Positions 46,101 to 57,819 of a stretch of DNA of 64,000 nucleotides are shown one piece after another. The stretch is taken from assembly GCA_963575745.1 (NCBI GenBank), contig CAUYUJ010022082.1:305001-369000 (forward strand), given 5' to 3'. Below the pieces are notes generated by a model. It ran no database searches, was not told the DNA's origin, and saw only the letters and a list, made by a program, of their open reading frames with translations. The stretch is from Prorocentrum cordatum (Eukaryota; Sar; Dinophyceae; Prorocentrales; Prorocentraceae). Position 1 is the stretch's first letter, and the number at the start of each line of letters is the position of its first letter. The position numbers and the translations under genes are program-made.

Positions 46101-47020
46101 CTTGGGCCGAATGGATCTGGGCGCTGGGGCTCATGCGCTCCTCGCTGAGAATGAACTGCTGGTCATTGTACAACTTCATGGCTCGATGCGGCAAGCTGGC
46201 GTCGTACAAGAATGCCCAGACGGTATCCTTGGTCGTGCCGTTCTCGATAAAGATGTCGAACTTATGGAGGCCCGTAGTGTTTCTGACCGTCGGCTTCATA
46301 TTGAACACCTCTTTGAACTCTCTCTTGTTCAATATGGTCACCTTCCGCTCGATCTGGAAGCCGACGCGATGGCGGTACTCCACGCCTTGCGACAGAAACT
46401 CACGGGAACCAGGCGCATTCTTGACATTGCGAGCCTCGACCATCTGAGCGGACCCCTCCTCTGTCATGTTGTGTTCGATGAACTCGCCTGGGGCCAGGTG
46501 CGGGAAGCCGTCGCCGCGCAGAGTCTCGCAGAGGCCGCAGAGCAGCACGGGCGGATCCTCCAGGAAGGGGGCGTGCAGAAGGAGGAGGAGGGCGTGGAGA
46601 GGTATGGCGGAGCGGGGGACGATGATAGGGGTGGGGGAGCAGCAGCTCTTCGGTAAGAAAGAAACACGTCAGCATCAAAAACTAAGAACCTGCAACGAGT
46701 TATTTGGGCTGATGGTCCTGCACGGGCACCTCTACGCAGCATATCCCGCAGAAGCATGACCGACGAGAGCTTTTTGTCGGCGGTCCGCCGCCTCCGCCGC
46801 CTCCAGGGACCCCAGGGCCGCCTCCGCCGCCTCCCAGAGAGGACGCAGCCTGGCGTTTGGACCCCGCCTGCTGCCTACCCACAGCCCTGACCAGAGCGGA
46901 GCCGCCGCTGCCTGCTGCTCTGCGGCTGCCGCCCTTGCTTCCGACGGAGGAGGCGCCCCCCCCTCCGACGGCGGAGCACGCACCTGATGGATTGGCCATC
47001 TTGGCCAGGAGACCCGACAT
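43114..47020 (-). CDS. Large helical protein with N-terminal paired Cys motifs, five exons, unknown function
   Basis: Proposed exons: 47020-46718, 46557-45418, 45332 to about 44021, about 44021-43527, and 43412-43114. The product is about 1180 residues. It starts MSGLLAKMANPSG (an internal ATG at 46999 is possible), has a Gly/Ser-rich segment, then CFCGICC joined across intron 1 to CGLCETL, which suggests a metal site. A conserved-looking block follows (HNMTEEGSAQMVEARNVKNA, then KFDIFIENGTTKDTVWAFLY), then an acidic linker and about 700 residues of predicted helix ending RFEAALKLK. Intron junctions share CAGGA/GAGGA, GGTCC and GATAC repeats. Between exons 3 and 4 the frame changes at about 44021 with no normal intron: one G seems missing in TTGGGTGGGAC. 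I recall large hypothetical proteins of this layout in dinoflagellate proteomes but cannot name a function. Confidence 0.8.
43413..43526 (-). other. GA-AG intron 4 with GATAC junction repeats
   Basis: The upstream exon ends CAAATCC and the intron starts GATACAC. The intron ends GGAGGAG and the exon resumes GATACGGAG. Joining at the repeat gives NQIRYGAKETIDSQAW in frame. GGATACGGA occurs twice more inside the last 50 nt of the intron, so near-identical acceptors stand in tandem. Confidence 0.75.
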
Positions 47021-50000
47021 TGCTCGCGGCAGCCCGACGCCCCGAAAGCCAGGGCGCGCCACGTGCCACTTGGATACGGAATTGCGATACAAACCTTTGG
47101 GCAACAGGTGCAGATGACAACAGTGACGAAGAGGCGGCAACACCTCAAAGTGCGCAAGCATCCCCCAAGACGGCCAGGATTGCCCAATCTGGTACCCAGG
47201 GCCACCACCCCCCACGGGCTGCCACTTTGGCAACGCACGAGCTAACCAAAGATGGCTCCAACATGTCTCCAAGACGGCCCTAGGCTGGCCCTCGACAAGC
47301 GGCCCTAACTTGCGCCTGCGTTGATGGCTAAAAGTTGCGCCAACGTTGATCAGCACGCGCCTGAGCAACCAAACAACAGTGACGATTAAAAAGAAAGCGC
47401 TGTTGAGGAATATGAAAGCGATAAGGCGGTGCGTACGATGAGGGTTGTACACACTATCTCCATAAGAAAAGTCGGTCGGACCAGGATGACAAGGGTGAGC
47501 ATGATACGGGAGAGCAGGGTAAGGACATTACGAGCATGATGAAAGTATTGCTGATGAAAGTGGGGGCAAGAACGTAACGGATGATACTGATGCCGGGAAA
47601 GAACAGGAAACTGATAAGCGCGAGAAGGGCTTAGCGGCTAAGGGCTAAGGGGGTCACGGCGAAGGGCCCCTCCCCCTCCCCCCCTCCCCCCCCGCCACAC
47701 ACACGCACGCGCACGCGGGCCCCTGCATCTTCCACCAGCCCCTCCTCGCCACCCCCTCGACCCCCTCCCCTCCCCCTCCCCGCCCCCGCCCACCCACCCG
47801 CCCACCCACCCACCCACCCACCCGCCGCCTCCCCCCCTGCCGTCGTGCTATCCCCCTGCCTCCTCATCACAATCCTCGTCCTCTTGCCAATTCCTCACAA
47901 TCCTCCTCCCCCTATCCACCTCCTCGCCATCCTCCTGCCCCCTCTTCCACCCCTCCCCTGAAGTTCCTTAAAGCTCATCGCTGCCTCTCAAGGAAGCAAG
48001 TCCCAAGCATCCGTCCTCGCTCCCCTCGAGCAAGCGCCGCTCCGCCTACGAAGGCGGAGCTGCTTTGAACTGAGAAAACCGCCTGCGCTCGTCCGCGCGT
48101 TCATGGTCGAACGCGCGGGCCACCTTGCAACGCAATTCCGCCCCGCGGCCTCGGCGTGCCAGCGGCCCCACAAGAGCACGTAAGTGTTGCTAAGGTGCCG
48201 AGCAGCATTGCTCGATATGTAGCGCTGGAGCAGCGCCTGCAGCGCGACCCAGCCCCTGCGCGCCCCATGGCGCGCTGTTCAAGCGGCAAGAAACGATCGC
48301 TCGAAACGCCACATGCGCTGTCGGACGTGCAGCCCATACACGTCGGGCCCGTCGCCTTCCATGCGAGGCGGCGAATCGGCCGAGGCCGCCTCGCCGAGCG
48401 GCCCCAGGGCCGCGGGCCGAAGCGACCGCTGGCTGCGGCTGCGGCCCCTGGCCGCCACGTTGGGCCAGCCTGTCGGGACGCCCCGTCGGCCCGCCCTGTC
48501 GGGCTGCGCGTCTGGGTGGGCGTCAGTGGGCGGGGGGGGGGGTCTGACTCTCGGCCCGCGCAAACCACGCAGCTGGCCCTGGCGGCCATTGCGGCAGTGT
48601 TGGGCAAAGGCGGCCGCCATGGCCTAGGTTGCCAGCCTTACCTGCCTTGACCAGACACACTCGGATTGCAATGCCGAGGGCGCAAGGCGCGCACGCAACC
48701 AGACACCAGGCCCCGCGGCCTCAAGGCGGCCTGAAGGTAATGGAAGCCTTCTGCTGGGCCCGCAACAGAAGGCACTCGGAGACGAAGACTGCGTGAGAGC
48801 CCGACCCCAAAAGGCCACAGCCACTGAAACGGAAACATGATTATGCGAGCGCCGATGGGCGCGCATCCCAACTGCGCCCCCCCACCCGCGGGCGCCCGAA
48901 CCCCGCGAACCCCGCATGATGGGGCTTCCCCATGGCGATGGCGGGGTCTCCGCGCCCTATGCCGCGGACGCTGCGGATTCGACAGGCGTCGGCTCCGACG
49001 TCGCGACGCAGGTGGACTCAGGGCGCCCGCGCCCATTGGCTCAATGGTTGGCATCCGCCCGCACGCGCCCTCCCGTGGCCACCGCCCATGGGCGCGAGCG
49101 GTGTCCACCTCCCGCGTGCGCGACCTCTGCCAACCGCCTGCGGGGTGCACACGTCGGCCACTGCCAACGAAAAGAACCAACCCAGCAAATCCTGACACCG
49201 AGGAACCCGATAACAGGTGTTGCCGAGCAAGAAACCAAATGCGGCGCCAAATTGCGTGGAAGTGCCTTGCGCAGCTGCGAGTGAGCTTCACGGCTTGGCA
49301 GGGTGGCGTGTGCGTGTATGTGCGTGTGTGTGTGGGGGGGTGGGGGGGGGCACGCCGATTGTCGGGGTGACCCCCATCGGGGGCCCTGGAGCGAGCGCAG
49401 ATCGATGCCGCGATCCCGAGTTGCGCGCGGGCTGGGTCGCGGCTTGGGGAGCGCAGCCGAGAGCCGAGAACTCGGACTGCGGGCCGAGGGCGCGCTGCGC
49501 CTGGCGCGCGGCATCGGACGCAAGGACAAAGGCTCAGGCCATGGGCTCGGCGGCGCAGGGGCGCCGAACGCGATGATCTGGACTTCAAGCCCAACGTGTA
49601 GGGCCCAAGGCTCCGCGCGCACGGCCCTGGGCTCACGGCGCGGGGCGCGCGGTGTTGGGGCTTCTGCCTGGGGCCGCCCAGCTCAAGTCCCAGGATCACA
49701 CAACCCAGAAAAGGGGGGCGCATTGCATTCGGAAGGCCGAAGGGCCTCGCACCTGAGCCACCAGTCCATGTAAGCAGCGAGCCAGACGCCGAAGCCAAAC
49801 TCCGAAGCGGCGCGCCCCCGCGCTAACACACTGCGCCAGGAAAGCCGCGAGCTAGTAGCCCGAAGCTCGAGGCCGCCGCAATCAGCCCGAAGCGTTCCCA
49901 GCTGGGTCCCAACGCGAAGCCCTGGGCTTTGAACCACGTGCACGAAAAGCCGTCAGCCCGAAATGCGTGCATTAACATCAAGCCTTTAGCACTGCGATCT

Positions 50001-52670
50001 CAATCGCAGACTTAAGCCCTCGGAAGCAGGCACTGGGCACCGCGAGCCCTCAAGCCTCATGCCCGCAAGCTCCTGGGTCGCGGCTTGGTTCGCAGAGCCC
50101 AGAGTCCGATGCCAGAGGCCCGCGACCCCCCCCCCCCACCACCACCACCACCACCCACCCACCCACCCCGCCCACCCCATTTCACACCAAGTCTTGAAAC
50201 ACGCCCGCCGCCCCTAGGCCCTAGGCCCGATGCCAAGGGCACACCCGCAACAATCAAAGCCAAAGCCACCCCCCACTACCACCACCCCGCACACGCGCAC
50301 ACACGCGCACGCGCGCACACGCACCACCATCAACCACCACCACCACCACCCACCACCCCAACCACCACCACCAACCCCGCACCCCACCTCACCCCACCCA
50401 CCCGCCCACCCAACCCCGCCAACCTCACCCACACACATCTCCACCGCCCGAAGCTTCGAGTCGCGGGCGATGGGGCCTTCGAGCACCAGACCTCAACCCT
50501 TAGAGACATTGCAGCAGGAGCCTTGGGTCTCCAGCTTCGGCGGCAGCAGTCTGGCAGAGATCGCAGCTGCGTTCGGTGAGTCCTTCGCCACATAAAATCG
50601 CGCCCACCAAATGCACCTGCGCTGCATTCCGCTGGGGGCGACGGGCGGGGCACGTTCCCGCTGGGCAGCGAACGACAGCGCGATTATCAACGCGCACACA
50701 CCATGTAGGCAGCGATTACGGCTGCGGAATTGGCTACCAAGGTACTGTTCGTCGCGCGCGTACATCTTTGTAGATGCGCATAGCTCGCGTAAGCAATGGC
50801 GAACTCACCCCTGATGGCGAACACCTGACCGCATGTTAGCCACTGCTGCGATATACAAACAAATGGGCAAGTACTGCGGCTCGCCCGAGCGGCGGGCATC
50901 TGGACGCGTGAACACTTCGTTCGCCACATCGGTGGCCCGTTGGGCGCGCTGTTCTTGTTGCGCTGGCTGCGAGCTGCAGGCGGCGGACCAGACCAGCCAA
51001 GCTTCGGCGTCAGCAGATGGCTTCGAAGACATTCATCACTGGGGGCAGAAACGCACCATTACCAGTGGCGTCAAGAGCGCCTGCGTGGCGAATACCAAGC
51101 AGCATTCCCCTTGGAAGAATTATTAATGCGCGGGGGGGGGGGCGCCTGCTGGCTCGCTCATGAAGCACATATGAACCCCGACAGAAGGCGGGTGGGCTAC
51201 GTTTCTCACATTGGAAACATCAACGCCCATGGAAGGATCTTGCTTTCTTCGGTCGGAACACTGAACCTGCCCACTGTCCAAGGATGCGATGTAATGCAAG
51301 AGCTTGCTTGTTCAATGCAGCTCTCAGGGTAGTGATGGGCGTGGGCAGCGGCAGGCGCTGATCCATGACGGGCCCCACGCGCGCCATCCAACTGATTATC
51401 GCGCGGTGACGGCGCGCGGTGCTGCTTGGCAGAAGAATTGAAGACCGTCGGCCTAAGCCCAACATAATTTCGGTTGGTGGTTGGTACGTTGATTAGCGCC
51501 GGTAATGCATGTACTGCCGCGCGTGCCATATGGTGTCGCGTCGGCGCGCGCGGCTGGCTTGTCGAACCTTTGTCCGATAGCATGCAAAACCGCAATGACC
51601 CCCCCCCCCCGTCGAGCAATGGCCGTCGCCCCAAACAGTTGCAACCGCGCGCAACTGAGCAACTGGCACTGGCGCGGGCACATTCGGGTGTGGGGGGGGG
51701 GGGCCTGGGATCTGCAACGAAACCAGTTCTGGCGGTGGTTGTATGTTGGGCCGCCACAAACCCCCGATGAGCCCACGAATGGAATCGGGCCTGGCGCCTG
51801 GCACGCGGTGCGCACGAAGCTGGCGCCTTGGTGCTAACCAAACGAATGTGGCAAACAATAGACCTGAGGCTGACGGGAGTCTGGAATCGCGCACGATACA
51901 CTGCCGCGAAGCATGTAGGAGAGCATGGGCTAGCATGGAAATTGGGGCCCTCGGCATTGGATTGTAGCCTCGGGATGTATCGCCAACGGAGGCGCAGATG
52001 TGAGCCTCTCGGGGCATCAACGAGGGTGAGTCCCGTTTGTCATATGCAATCCCCCGTGCAAGGTACACCGTCTAAGAGTCGCGTTCCTCGAAATTGGAGC
52101 GTAATCTGGCTAGCAAATTTCATGACATGCCAAATATTGGCTCGAGGGCTTCAGGTGGACACGCGGGCATTGCGCGGCGCGCAGCATCGCAGTTCCAATG
52201 CCTAAGGCATGCCATGCACGAGCGCGAGCCGTGATGCCGAATTGCATGACGCACAGACTGCAGCGAGAGGTGCATGCACACCCCGTAGCTGTATGAAACG
52301 CGAACGCCATGTCACAAAATCGCTGCTTCGACCCAGGGGTTCAGCCGCAAGGCGTGCGCCCGCATTAAGCCAAAGGCTGCCAGTGAAGGGGTGGGTGGGG
52401 CGCGCGGTGGCCGCAAGCCGCGCTCGCGCGTTGCGCTGCAAATGGGGCCCGTGCTGAGTTGCCCTGTATATGGCAATTGAATCGCGATGCTCTCATGTCC
52501 ACCGCGTTGGCACGCGGTGTATTCATCGCATGCTTTGCGATGGCGTGCGCCGCGCTGCTCTGGTTGCGCTGGCGCGCGTTTCTTGTAGCGCATCGCGTTG
52601 CCATGCGCTGGCGCGCGCTGGTTGGCAACGCGCGCTGATATGTCGGCGCGCGTTGCTTGAGCTGCAAGTG
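47021..52670. other. GC-rich stretch without a supported gene
   Basis: C-rich runs (CCACCCACCC) lie at about 47670-47830, CAC tracts at about 50130-50160 and 50270-50450, and G- or C-runs at 49335-49350, 51128-51140, 51600-51610 and 51692-51704. Minus-strand sequence at about 48130-48260 reads ALLQRYISSNAARHL and LLWGRWHAEAAGRNCV, and at about 48280-48480 GWPNVAARGRSRSQRSL. These may be exons or old transposon pieces, but I found neither boundaries nor a family. Confidence 0.45.
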
Positions 52671-53732
52671 TCATTCTACAACATCATCAGCATCATCATC
52701 ATCATCAGCATCATCACCACCTGCCTCCTCATCATCCTCGGACTCCTCCTCCGCCGCCCCCTCCCCCCTACCAATCCCCTGTGCCCTCCTTTTCCTATCG
52801 CCTCCTCCCTTCTTCGCGCTTTCCACGAAGGCGACATTCAGAACGGCTGGGGGAACGCATGGCCCAGTCGCTTGCTTGACCAAACGTGCCCCACACGTTT
52901 GGCCACATAGACGTATCCAGAAAGGTATGGCAGTGGTGAGTTGCCGTAGGCATCTTCAATCTCTCTGTATATAGTTGTCCAAATACATACATATCTGCGC
53001 CCCGTCGGGCTCATTGATGGCAGTCTTAGCGCGGGGGTGGGGTGGCCAAGGGCTGCCTGGAACTTGCCAGAGCTGTCTCTGAATCCCCCCTGAACCGCCG
53101 CGCCGCGCCCCCTCCCCAAGGCGCGGGGCAGTGCGAGGGGGCAGTTGCTGACTGGTGATGTTGGGCGAGGTTCGGGGGAGGAGGGAGGGGAAGGCGGGGC
53201 GGGGGAGGGAAGCATGGGAGAGGGAAAAAGGCGGAAAGGGTATGAGGAACGAGGCATGGTTTTGTTGCCCATGGAACGTGGCATGTTGCCGAGTGCCCGT
53301 GTACCCCTACGAGCGGCTGGGAACGAATATTGACATCAATTGGTATCCTGGCTACGCGCCTCAGTCGACCACAATCACCTCACCGACGCAGCGGGGCAGC
53401 ATCCCGAATTTGGTGGAAACGTCAAGCACGGGCGTCGTTGAAACACGTTTGGATGAACCAAGCTTGGGGAGCCATACCCCACACGCGTGCATCTTGTACT
53501 TGGGGCGAGAACGGGCCTTCGGTGTGATACTGCTCCGCGCTGCATGGCCCTGGCTGGAGACGCCATCGATCTCGGGGTTGTAATCCCAGATGGACTTGGC
53601 AGCAAATAGATCCGTGCACTCGCCTGGTTTCGGCGGCGACCCCGTAGACGGGATGAACAACCAACCGCGCCACTGAGATGGCCGAAATCTCTTCTCTGGC
53701 GGCTCGGCCACATCTACGCCAACATCGCTCAT
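52671..53732 (-). CDS. Small two-exon protein with NLS-like start and acidic tail, unknown function
   Basis: Exon 1 is 53732-53384 and exon 2 52846-52671. The total is 525 nt (174 residues plus TGA) in one frame. The intron starts GTGAGG and ends CCCCCAG. The product begins MSDVGVDVAEPPEKRFRPSQ, where PPEKRFR could be a nuclear localisation signal. It continues with IWDYNPEIDG, a basic middle (ITPKARSRPKYKMHACG, KLGSSKRVSTT) and VLNVAFVESAKKGGGDRKRR. It ends in about 30 mostly acidic residues (EEESEDDEEAGGDDADDD and on to VVE). The acidic tail is encoded by a GAT-rich microsatellite. Upstream ATG and in-frame length support the start. A basic body with an acidic tail is common among nuclear and chromatin proteins, but no family is recognised. 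Confidence 0.6.
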
Positions 53733-54361
53733 GCCCCCCAAGCCGCACCAACTAGATATGCATGCGCAGCGGCCCCTCCCCCTGGACTCGGGCCTGAAAC
53801 ATAATTTAGATTGCGACGCCGACCAGTTTAGACACGGGCTGCAGTCGAGTTGCTCACGCCCCGCGGGCCACGCTGGCACATCCACGCGCGCGCACACACA
53901 CACACACAACACACGCAACCGTCTGACATTGAGAACCACTGCCTCGTCAACCCAGTAACCAAGAATAGCGTTCGGGGTACACCTCAACTCAGCTAGCAAC
54001 GCCCGCAGAACTCCACCACTATGTGCACAACAATTGCGGTCGAACCGCATATGCCCACACATGCGCCCACACGAAGAAGCAAGTGCACATGCCCGCGCAA
54101 CCCGCATCCACGGCTGCAGGGACCCAGCGGTCTCATCACAGTTCGGGGGGGGGGGGGGGGCTACACACAGGGTGGATTTGGCAGTGGTTTCGCTCTGGCA
54201 TGGACATCGCACCCTGCCGAACAGACTGTCGCACTTGCAGCTGCGCTCCCGACCCCCGCCATCGCTAGCTGCACGGCCCCAGCTAACCCTTAGAAAACGA
54301 GAAGCCCCGACTCAGTCGTATCTGAAGTAGATCCTGGCACCTGCCTGATCCGCACCTCCTC

Positions 54362-55066
54362 CTAAGGGGTGCGCTCGGGGCTGTCGGGCATGGGGATGGC
54401 GGTGCGACCCGTCGCCGTCTTGATGGGGTAGGGGTTGGCCGCCGCCAGCACATTGTCGGGGTCCACAACGACCTTGGACACGGGCAGCTTGTCCTTGCAG
54501 CGGGTCTGGCTGTTCACCACCCTGATGTTCACGAGGCCCTCGATGCTCATCTGCTGCGTGCCCTTCTTAAGCTCCTCTGGGCTGAAGCACGGGGGAGTGG
54601 AGGCTTGGAGAGGGCGCGGCGGGGATAGGGGGGGGGGGGGGCGACAACGCCGCCGTCCACCGCTACCGCCAACATCGCCATCGTCACACTCGTCCCTCTA
54701 CCCTTGCGCTCGCATTTCCCTCACAGGGTCCTCTGTGACCACATCGCTCAAAGCCTTGAGCACCTTCACGACCTTGGCATCCTTGTACCCAGCCTTGTTC
54801 GAAATGCTCTTGACAAGATCGTCAAAGCTGACTTTGCTGACCGTCTCCACGTGCTTGGCCGTCTTGGGCGCCTCCTTTTTCACCTGTTTCTGCTGCTGCT
54901 TGGGCGGTTCATTGCTGTCCTGTGTCTCCGTTTTCTCCTGGTTATGCGGCGCGGCCTCGCCCTCTGCGGCCTGGGCATATGATGCCTCGGCGGCTGGCTC
55001 GAGCTGCGGCCCGAAGTTGAACACCGAGTCGCCCATCGCGTCGGCGCCAGGCTCGATCTGGGACAT
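54362..55066 (-). CDS. HU-like / histone-like DNA-binding protein, two exons
   Basis: Exon 1 is 55066-54731, exon 2 54574-54362. The total is 549 nt, 182 residues plus TAG. Residues about 80-165 match the layout of dinoflagellate histone-like proteins, which derive from bacterial HU: a helical dimerisation start (FDDLVKSISNKAGYKDAKVV, then KALSDVVTEELKKG), the turn MSIEGLVNIRV (family: FTLPGLVMIK) and VVVDPDNVLAAANPYPIKTA (family: VKAYPVAALK). Known members bind and loop DNA in dinoflagellate nuclei. An N-terminal extension has an acidic part and a Gln/Lys-rich stretch (KQQQKQVKKEAPKTAK). ATG at 55066 follows a TTCCCAG that could accept the spliced leader. The intron (54575-54730) has CAGAGGA at both junctions, a GA-type donor and a G-run. 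The arm between the strands is shorter and less basic than in typical members. Confidence 0.75.
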
Positions 55067-56997
55067 GCGGCCCCGAAAGAAATGCTGACTGGGAACAGCA
55101 AGAACCTCAACTGAATCTGAGACTCGAGAGGGAATCGGGCTACAGTGAACGTGACAGTGGCGGGAACGCACGTGAGTAGGTGCTGAGAGGCCAGGTGGGA
55201 ACCAGATGCGTTCGCCGAAGAGTCACCCCAAAAGGACGAACCCAAAAGGGCCATAGAGGAAGACGGGCTGACGGGCACGGCTATAGATGAAGGCGGGCTG
55301 ATGGGCATGGCCACCCACCTAAGAACCCAGGAGGCCATCGAGGAAGAACCCAAGAGGCCATAGAGGAAGACGGGCTGATGGGCATGATCACCTAAGATGG
55401 GGGCGAGGCCCTCCGCTGGGCCACCCCCACTCCGCCGCCCGCGAGAGCGCGAGAGACTCGCGCCAACGGGCGCAGGCAGGACGGGCGAGGAGCAAGGACA
55501 ATGGGGGGAACCCGCGGGGCGGCCGAGCCTAAAGCGAGCGCCTGGTACCGACCGCATCTCGGGATTGCCTCGCACGCTGCTGGGGGAGCTGGCCCAAAAG
55601 GAGGGCCGAAAGGTGTTTGCACCCCCTACTGGTAATCTTGCGACTTCCTCGGGTGCCTCTTGGAAGCTCGTTGGAAGCATATTTGGACGTCTTGGGGGGC
55701 CTCTTGGCGGTCCTGGGGTGCCACTTCGAGCATCTTGGGTGCCTCAGGTGGCCTCATTGGCCCTTGGGGCCTCTTGGGGGTATCTTGGGAGCCCCTTGGA
55801 AGCCTCCTGGGCGCTTCTTGGAGCCGCGTGGGCGTTTCTCGGGCGCCCCCTGTGGCGCCCCTGGGAGCCTTGGGGGGCGCTCTCGGGGCCATCTTGGGGG
55901 ATATTGATCAAAGAGGGGGGTCGCCAATTCGCGCCCCCCCCTCCAGAGCTCCCAAAATCGTGTGTTGGACCACTCCTGGCGCGCTGTCGGGGCGCCCTCG
56001 GGCTCCCTTGGGGCCGACTTGGGGGCCCCCTGATGCCCGCATTGCTGCCCTCTTGGGCAATAGTTGAGCAATCCTTAAGGATGTTGGGGCCCCTTGAACA
56101 AGCTTAGGCAACCTTGTGCCCTCTTGGAGCAATATCGGGGCCCTCTTGGGCCATCGTGGGGCCCTCTTGGGCCAGATTGGCCAATCGTGGACCCTCTTGG
56201 AGCCATCTGTGGCAGTCTTGGAGCCAGTTTGGGGCCCGCTTGGGCAATATTGGGGCCCTCTTGGGCCATGTGGTGCCCTCTTGGGCCAGCTTGGGGCCCG
56301 CGTGGGCTCTCTCGAGGCACTCTTGGAGCAAGTTCGGGCCCCCTTGGAACATTATTGGTCCATCTTGGGGCAATATCGGGGCCCGATTGGGCCATCTTGG
56401 GCCCTCTTGGAGCCATACTGGGGCCCTATTGGGGCAAGATCGGGTCCTCTTGAGAACATCATTAGGCCCTCATTGGGGCCTTTTCTGGGGCCATCGAGGG
56501 CCATGTTGGGCCCTCTTGGAACCATATTGGGACCCGCGTAACCCAACGTTGATGTTATCGTTGTTGCTCTAATCGTCGGCAAGGCTGGGACCCGTGCTGG
56601 GGCGGAGGGGGGGGGGGGTACTTAGGGCACGCGGGCGCAGCCCCCCCCTGTTACCATGCGAAGCAACTCGCAATGGCTCAGCGCATGGACTGGCCATGCA
56701 ACACGTCATCCTGATGATTTTGGGAACCGACGGCGACCAGAAAACCGACACGGCGACATGGTTGACAATCACCAGCGGTCCAAAATATATGCATCGAAAT
56801 ATTTTTGTCGGTTTTCTGGCCAAGCCCATTTTCAAAAACAAGGTTTTTGATGACAAAAACAAGGTTTTTGATGACAAAAACAAGGTTTTGAAAATGGCCG
56901 TGTCGACGTCGAGAACCGAGGGCGGCCAGAAAACCGACACGGCGTCATGGTTGAGAACCTGCGTTGTTCAGCATACATGCGTCATGGCATCGTCGAC

Positions 56998-57063
<66 letters not shown>

Positions 57064-57273
57064 ACGTCGTCGTCGTCGTCGTCGCCGACGTCTTGCAGAC
57101 GAACCCCCTTCGACCTCGGCGCAAGAGAACGCAGATCCCCCGAGGCCCGAATACTAAACGCCCAGCGCTGCTGCCAACCGAAATCGAGATGTTCTTGCTC
57201 TGTTGAAAGAAAACACGTCAGTCAGCTCGGCGCGTGCGGCCCAGCCGCAGAACATGCACGCGCGAATCAAGCA
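55067..57273. repeat. Inverted CCAAGAGGCC arrays, hairpin repeat and (TCG)n tract
   Basis: GGGGCCTCTTGGG-type arrays occupy about 55640-55905 and 56060-56540. The second has a ~21-bp periodicity (reading ILGPSWA repeatedly) and is the best-preserved one. At 56735-56960 the sequence CCAGAAAACCGACACGGCG occurs twice directly, and GTCGGTTTTCTGGCC once inverted between them. A 21-bp AAAACAAGGTTTTTGATGAC-like unit repeats about 2.6 times at 56831-56897. (TCG)n lies at about 56998-57092. No gene is supported. Confidence 0.75.
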
Positions 57274-57819
57274 TCAAGGCTGCAGGAACGGCTCTGGGCC
57301 CTCGCCATCGTCGCAGGGCCTCTCGCACGCAAACAAGTCGGTCGCGCCAGGGACCTTAAGCAAATCCTGTCTAGCTACGAACCGATCTTCGTGAGAGAAA
57401 AACTCGAAGCGAGCAAGCATATGATTATCCTTGCTGGCGTTGTTTGCTTTCAGCCAGGCGGCCAACAAACCGAGTGGCCGGCCTGCTGCACCACCGGCCT
57501 TCCGCTTTTTACTTTCCTTCCCCGATCTGGAAAACCTGCAAGGGGCGCATCCTAGCCTGTGATTGGGATTCCCACACACTGCTTCAAAACCGCGGTCCTT
57601 ATAGTAGCTGATCTTGCCACCACAGAAGTCGACAAAGGAAAGACAATTCCCGTGTGGCCCGTGATGCACAGGAGCAGCGGGTGGCACATGTCCACCTGCA
57701 GGTGCCACTCCGCCCTCGTCGGGTGCAGGCCCAGCGGGGACGTGCACTGCAGGCTCTGGAGGCGGCGGTGGCGCTGGTGGGTCTTCAGCGCGCTCGTCCT
57801 CCTCCTCGGGGGATGGCAA
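57274..57819 (-). CDS. Cys-containing ORF, conserved-looking, unknown function, probably partial
   Basis: The frame starts as an acidic Pro-rich stretch (EEEDERAEDPPAPPPPPEP), then FVDFCGGKISYYKDRGFEAV, CGNPNHRLGCAPCRFSRSGK, GRPLGLLAAWLKA, LLKVPGATDLFACERP and a TGA after PEPFLQP. The Cys/His cluster CGNPNH...CAPC and the block GRPLG(L)(L)AAWL recur, as far as I remember, in many dinoflagellate hypothetical proteins, but I cannot name a function. There is no ATG at the left edge of the open frame and an in-frame TAA lies just upstream, so an upstream exon is likely (a CATGAGGGGTAAGG donor-like site lies at about 57835). The 5' end is not resolved. Confidence 0.5.
   Translation of the reverse strand: MPSPEEEDERAEDPPAPPPPPEPAVHVPAGPAPDEGGVAPAGGHVPPAAPVHHGPHGNCLSFVDFCGGKISYYKDRGFEAVCGNPNHRLGCAPCRFSRSGKESKKRKAGGAAGRPLGLLAAWLKANNASKDNHMLARFEFFSHEDRFVARQDLLKVPGATDLFACERPCDDGEGPEPFLQP

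Noticed and set aside
45859-46656. Plus-strand 265-codon frame
   Set aside because: Lies antisense to the supported exon 2 of the minus-strand gene and has no conserved motif.
55397-56541. Trp/Gly/Pro-rich repetitive proteins (GPSWA type)
   Set aside because: They are translations of the 10-11 and 21-bp motif arrays. The same peptides arise wherever the motif occurs.
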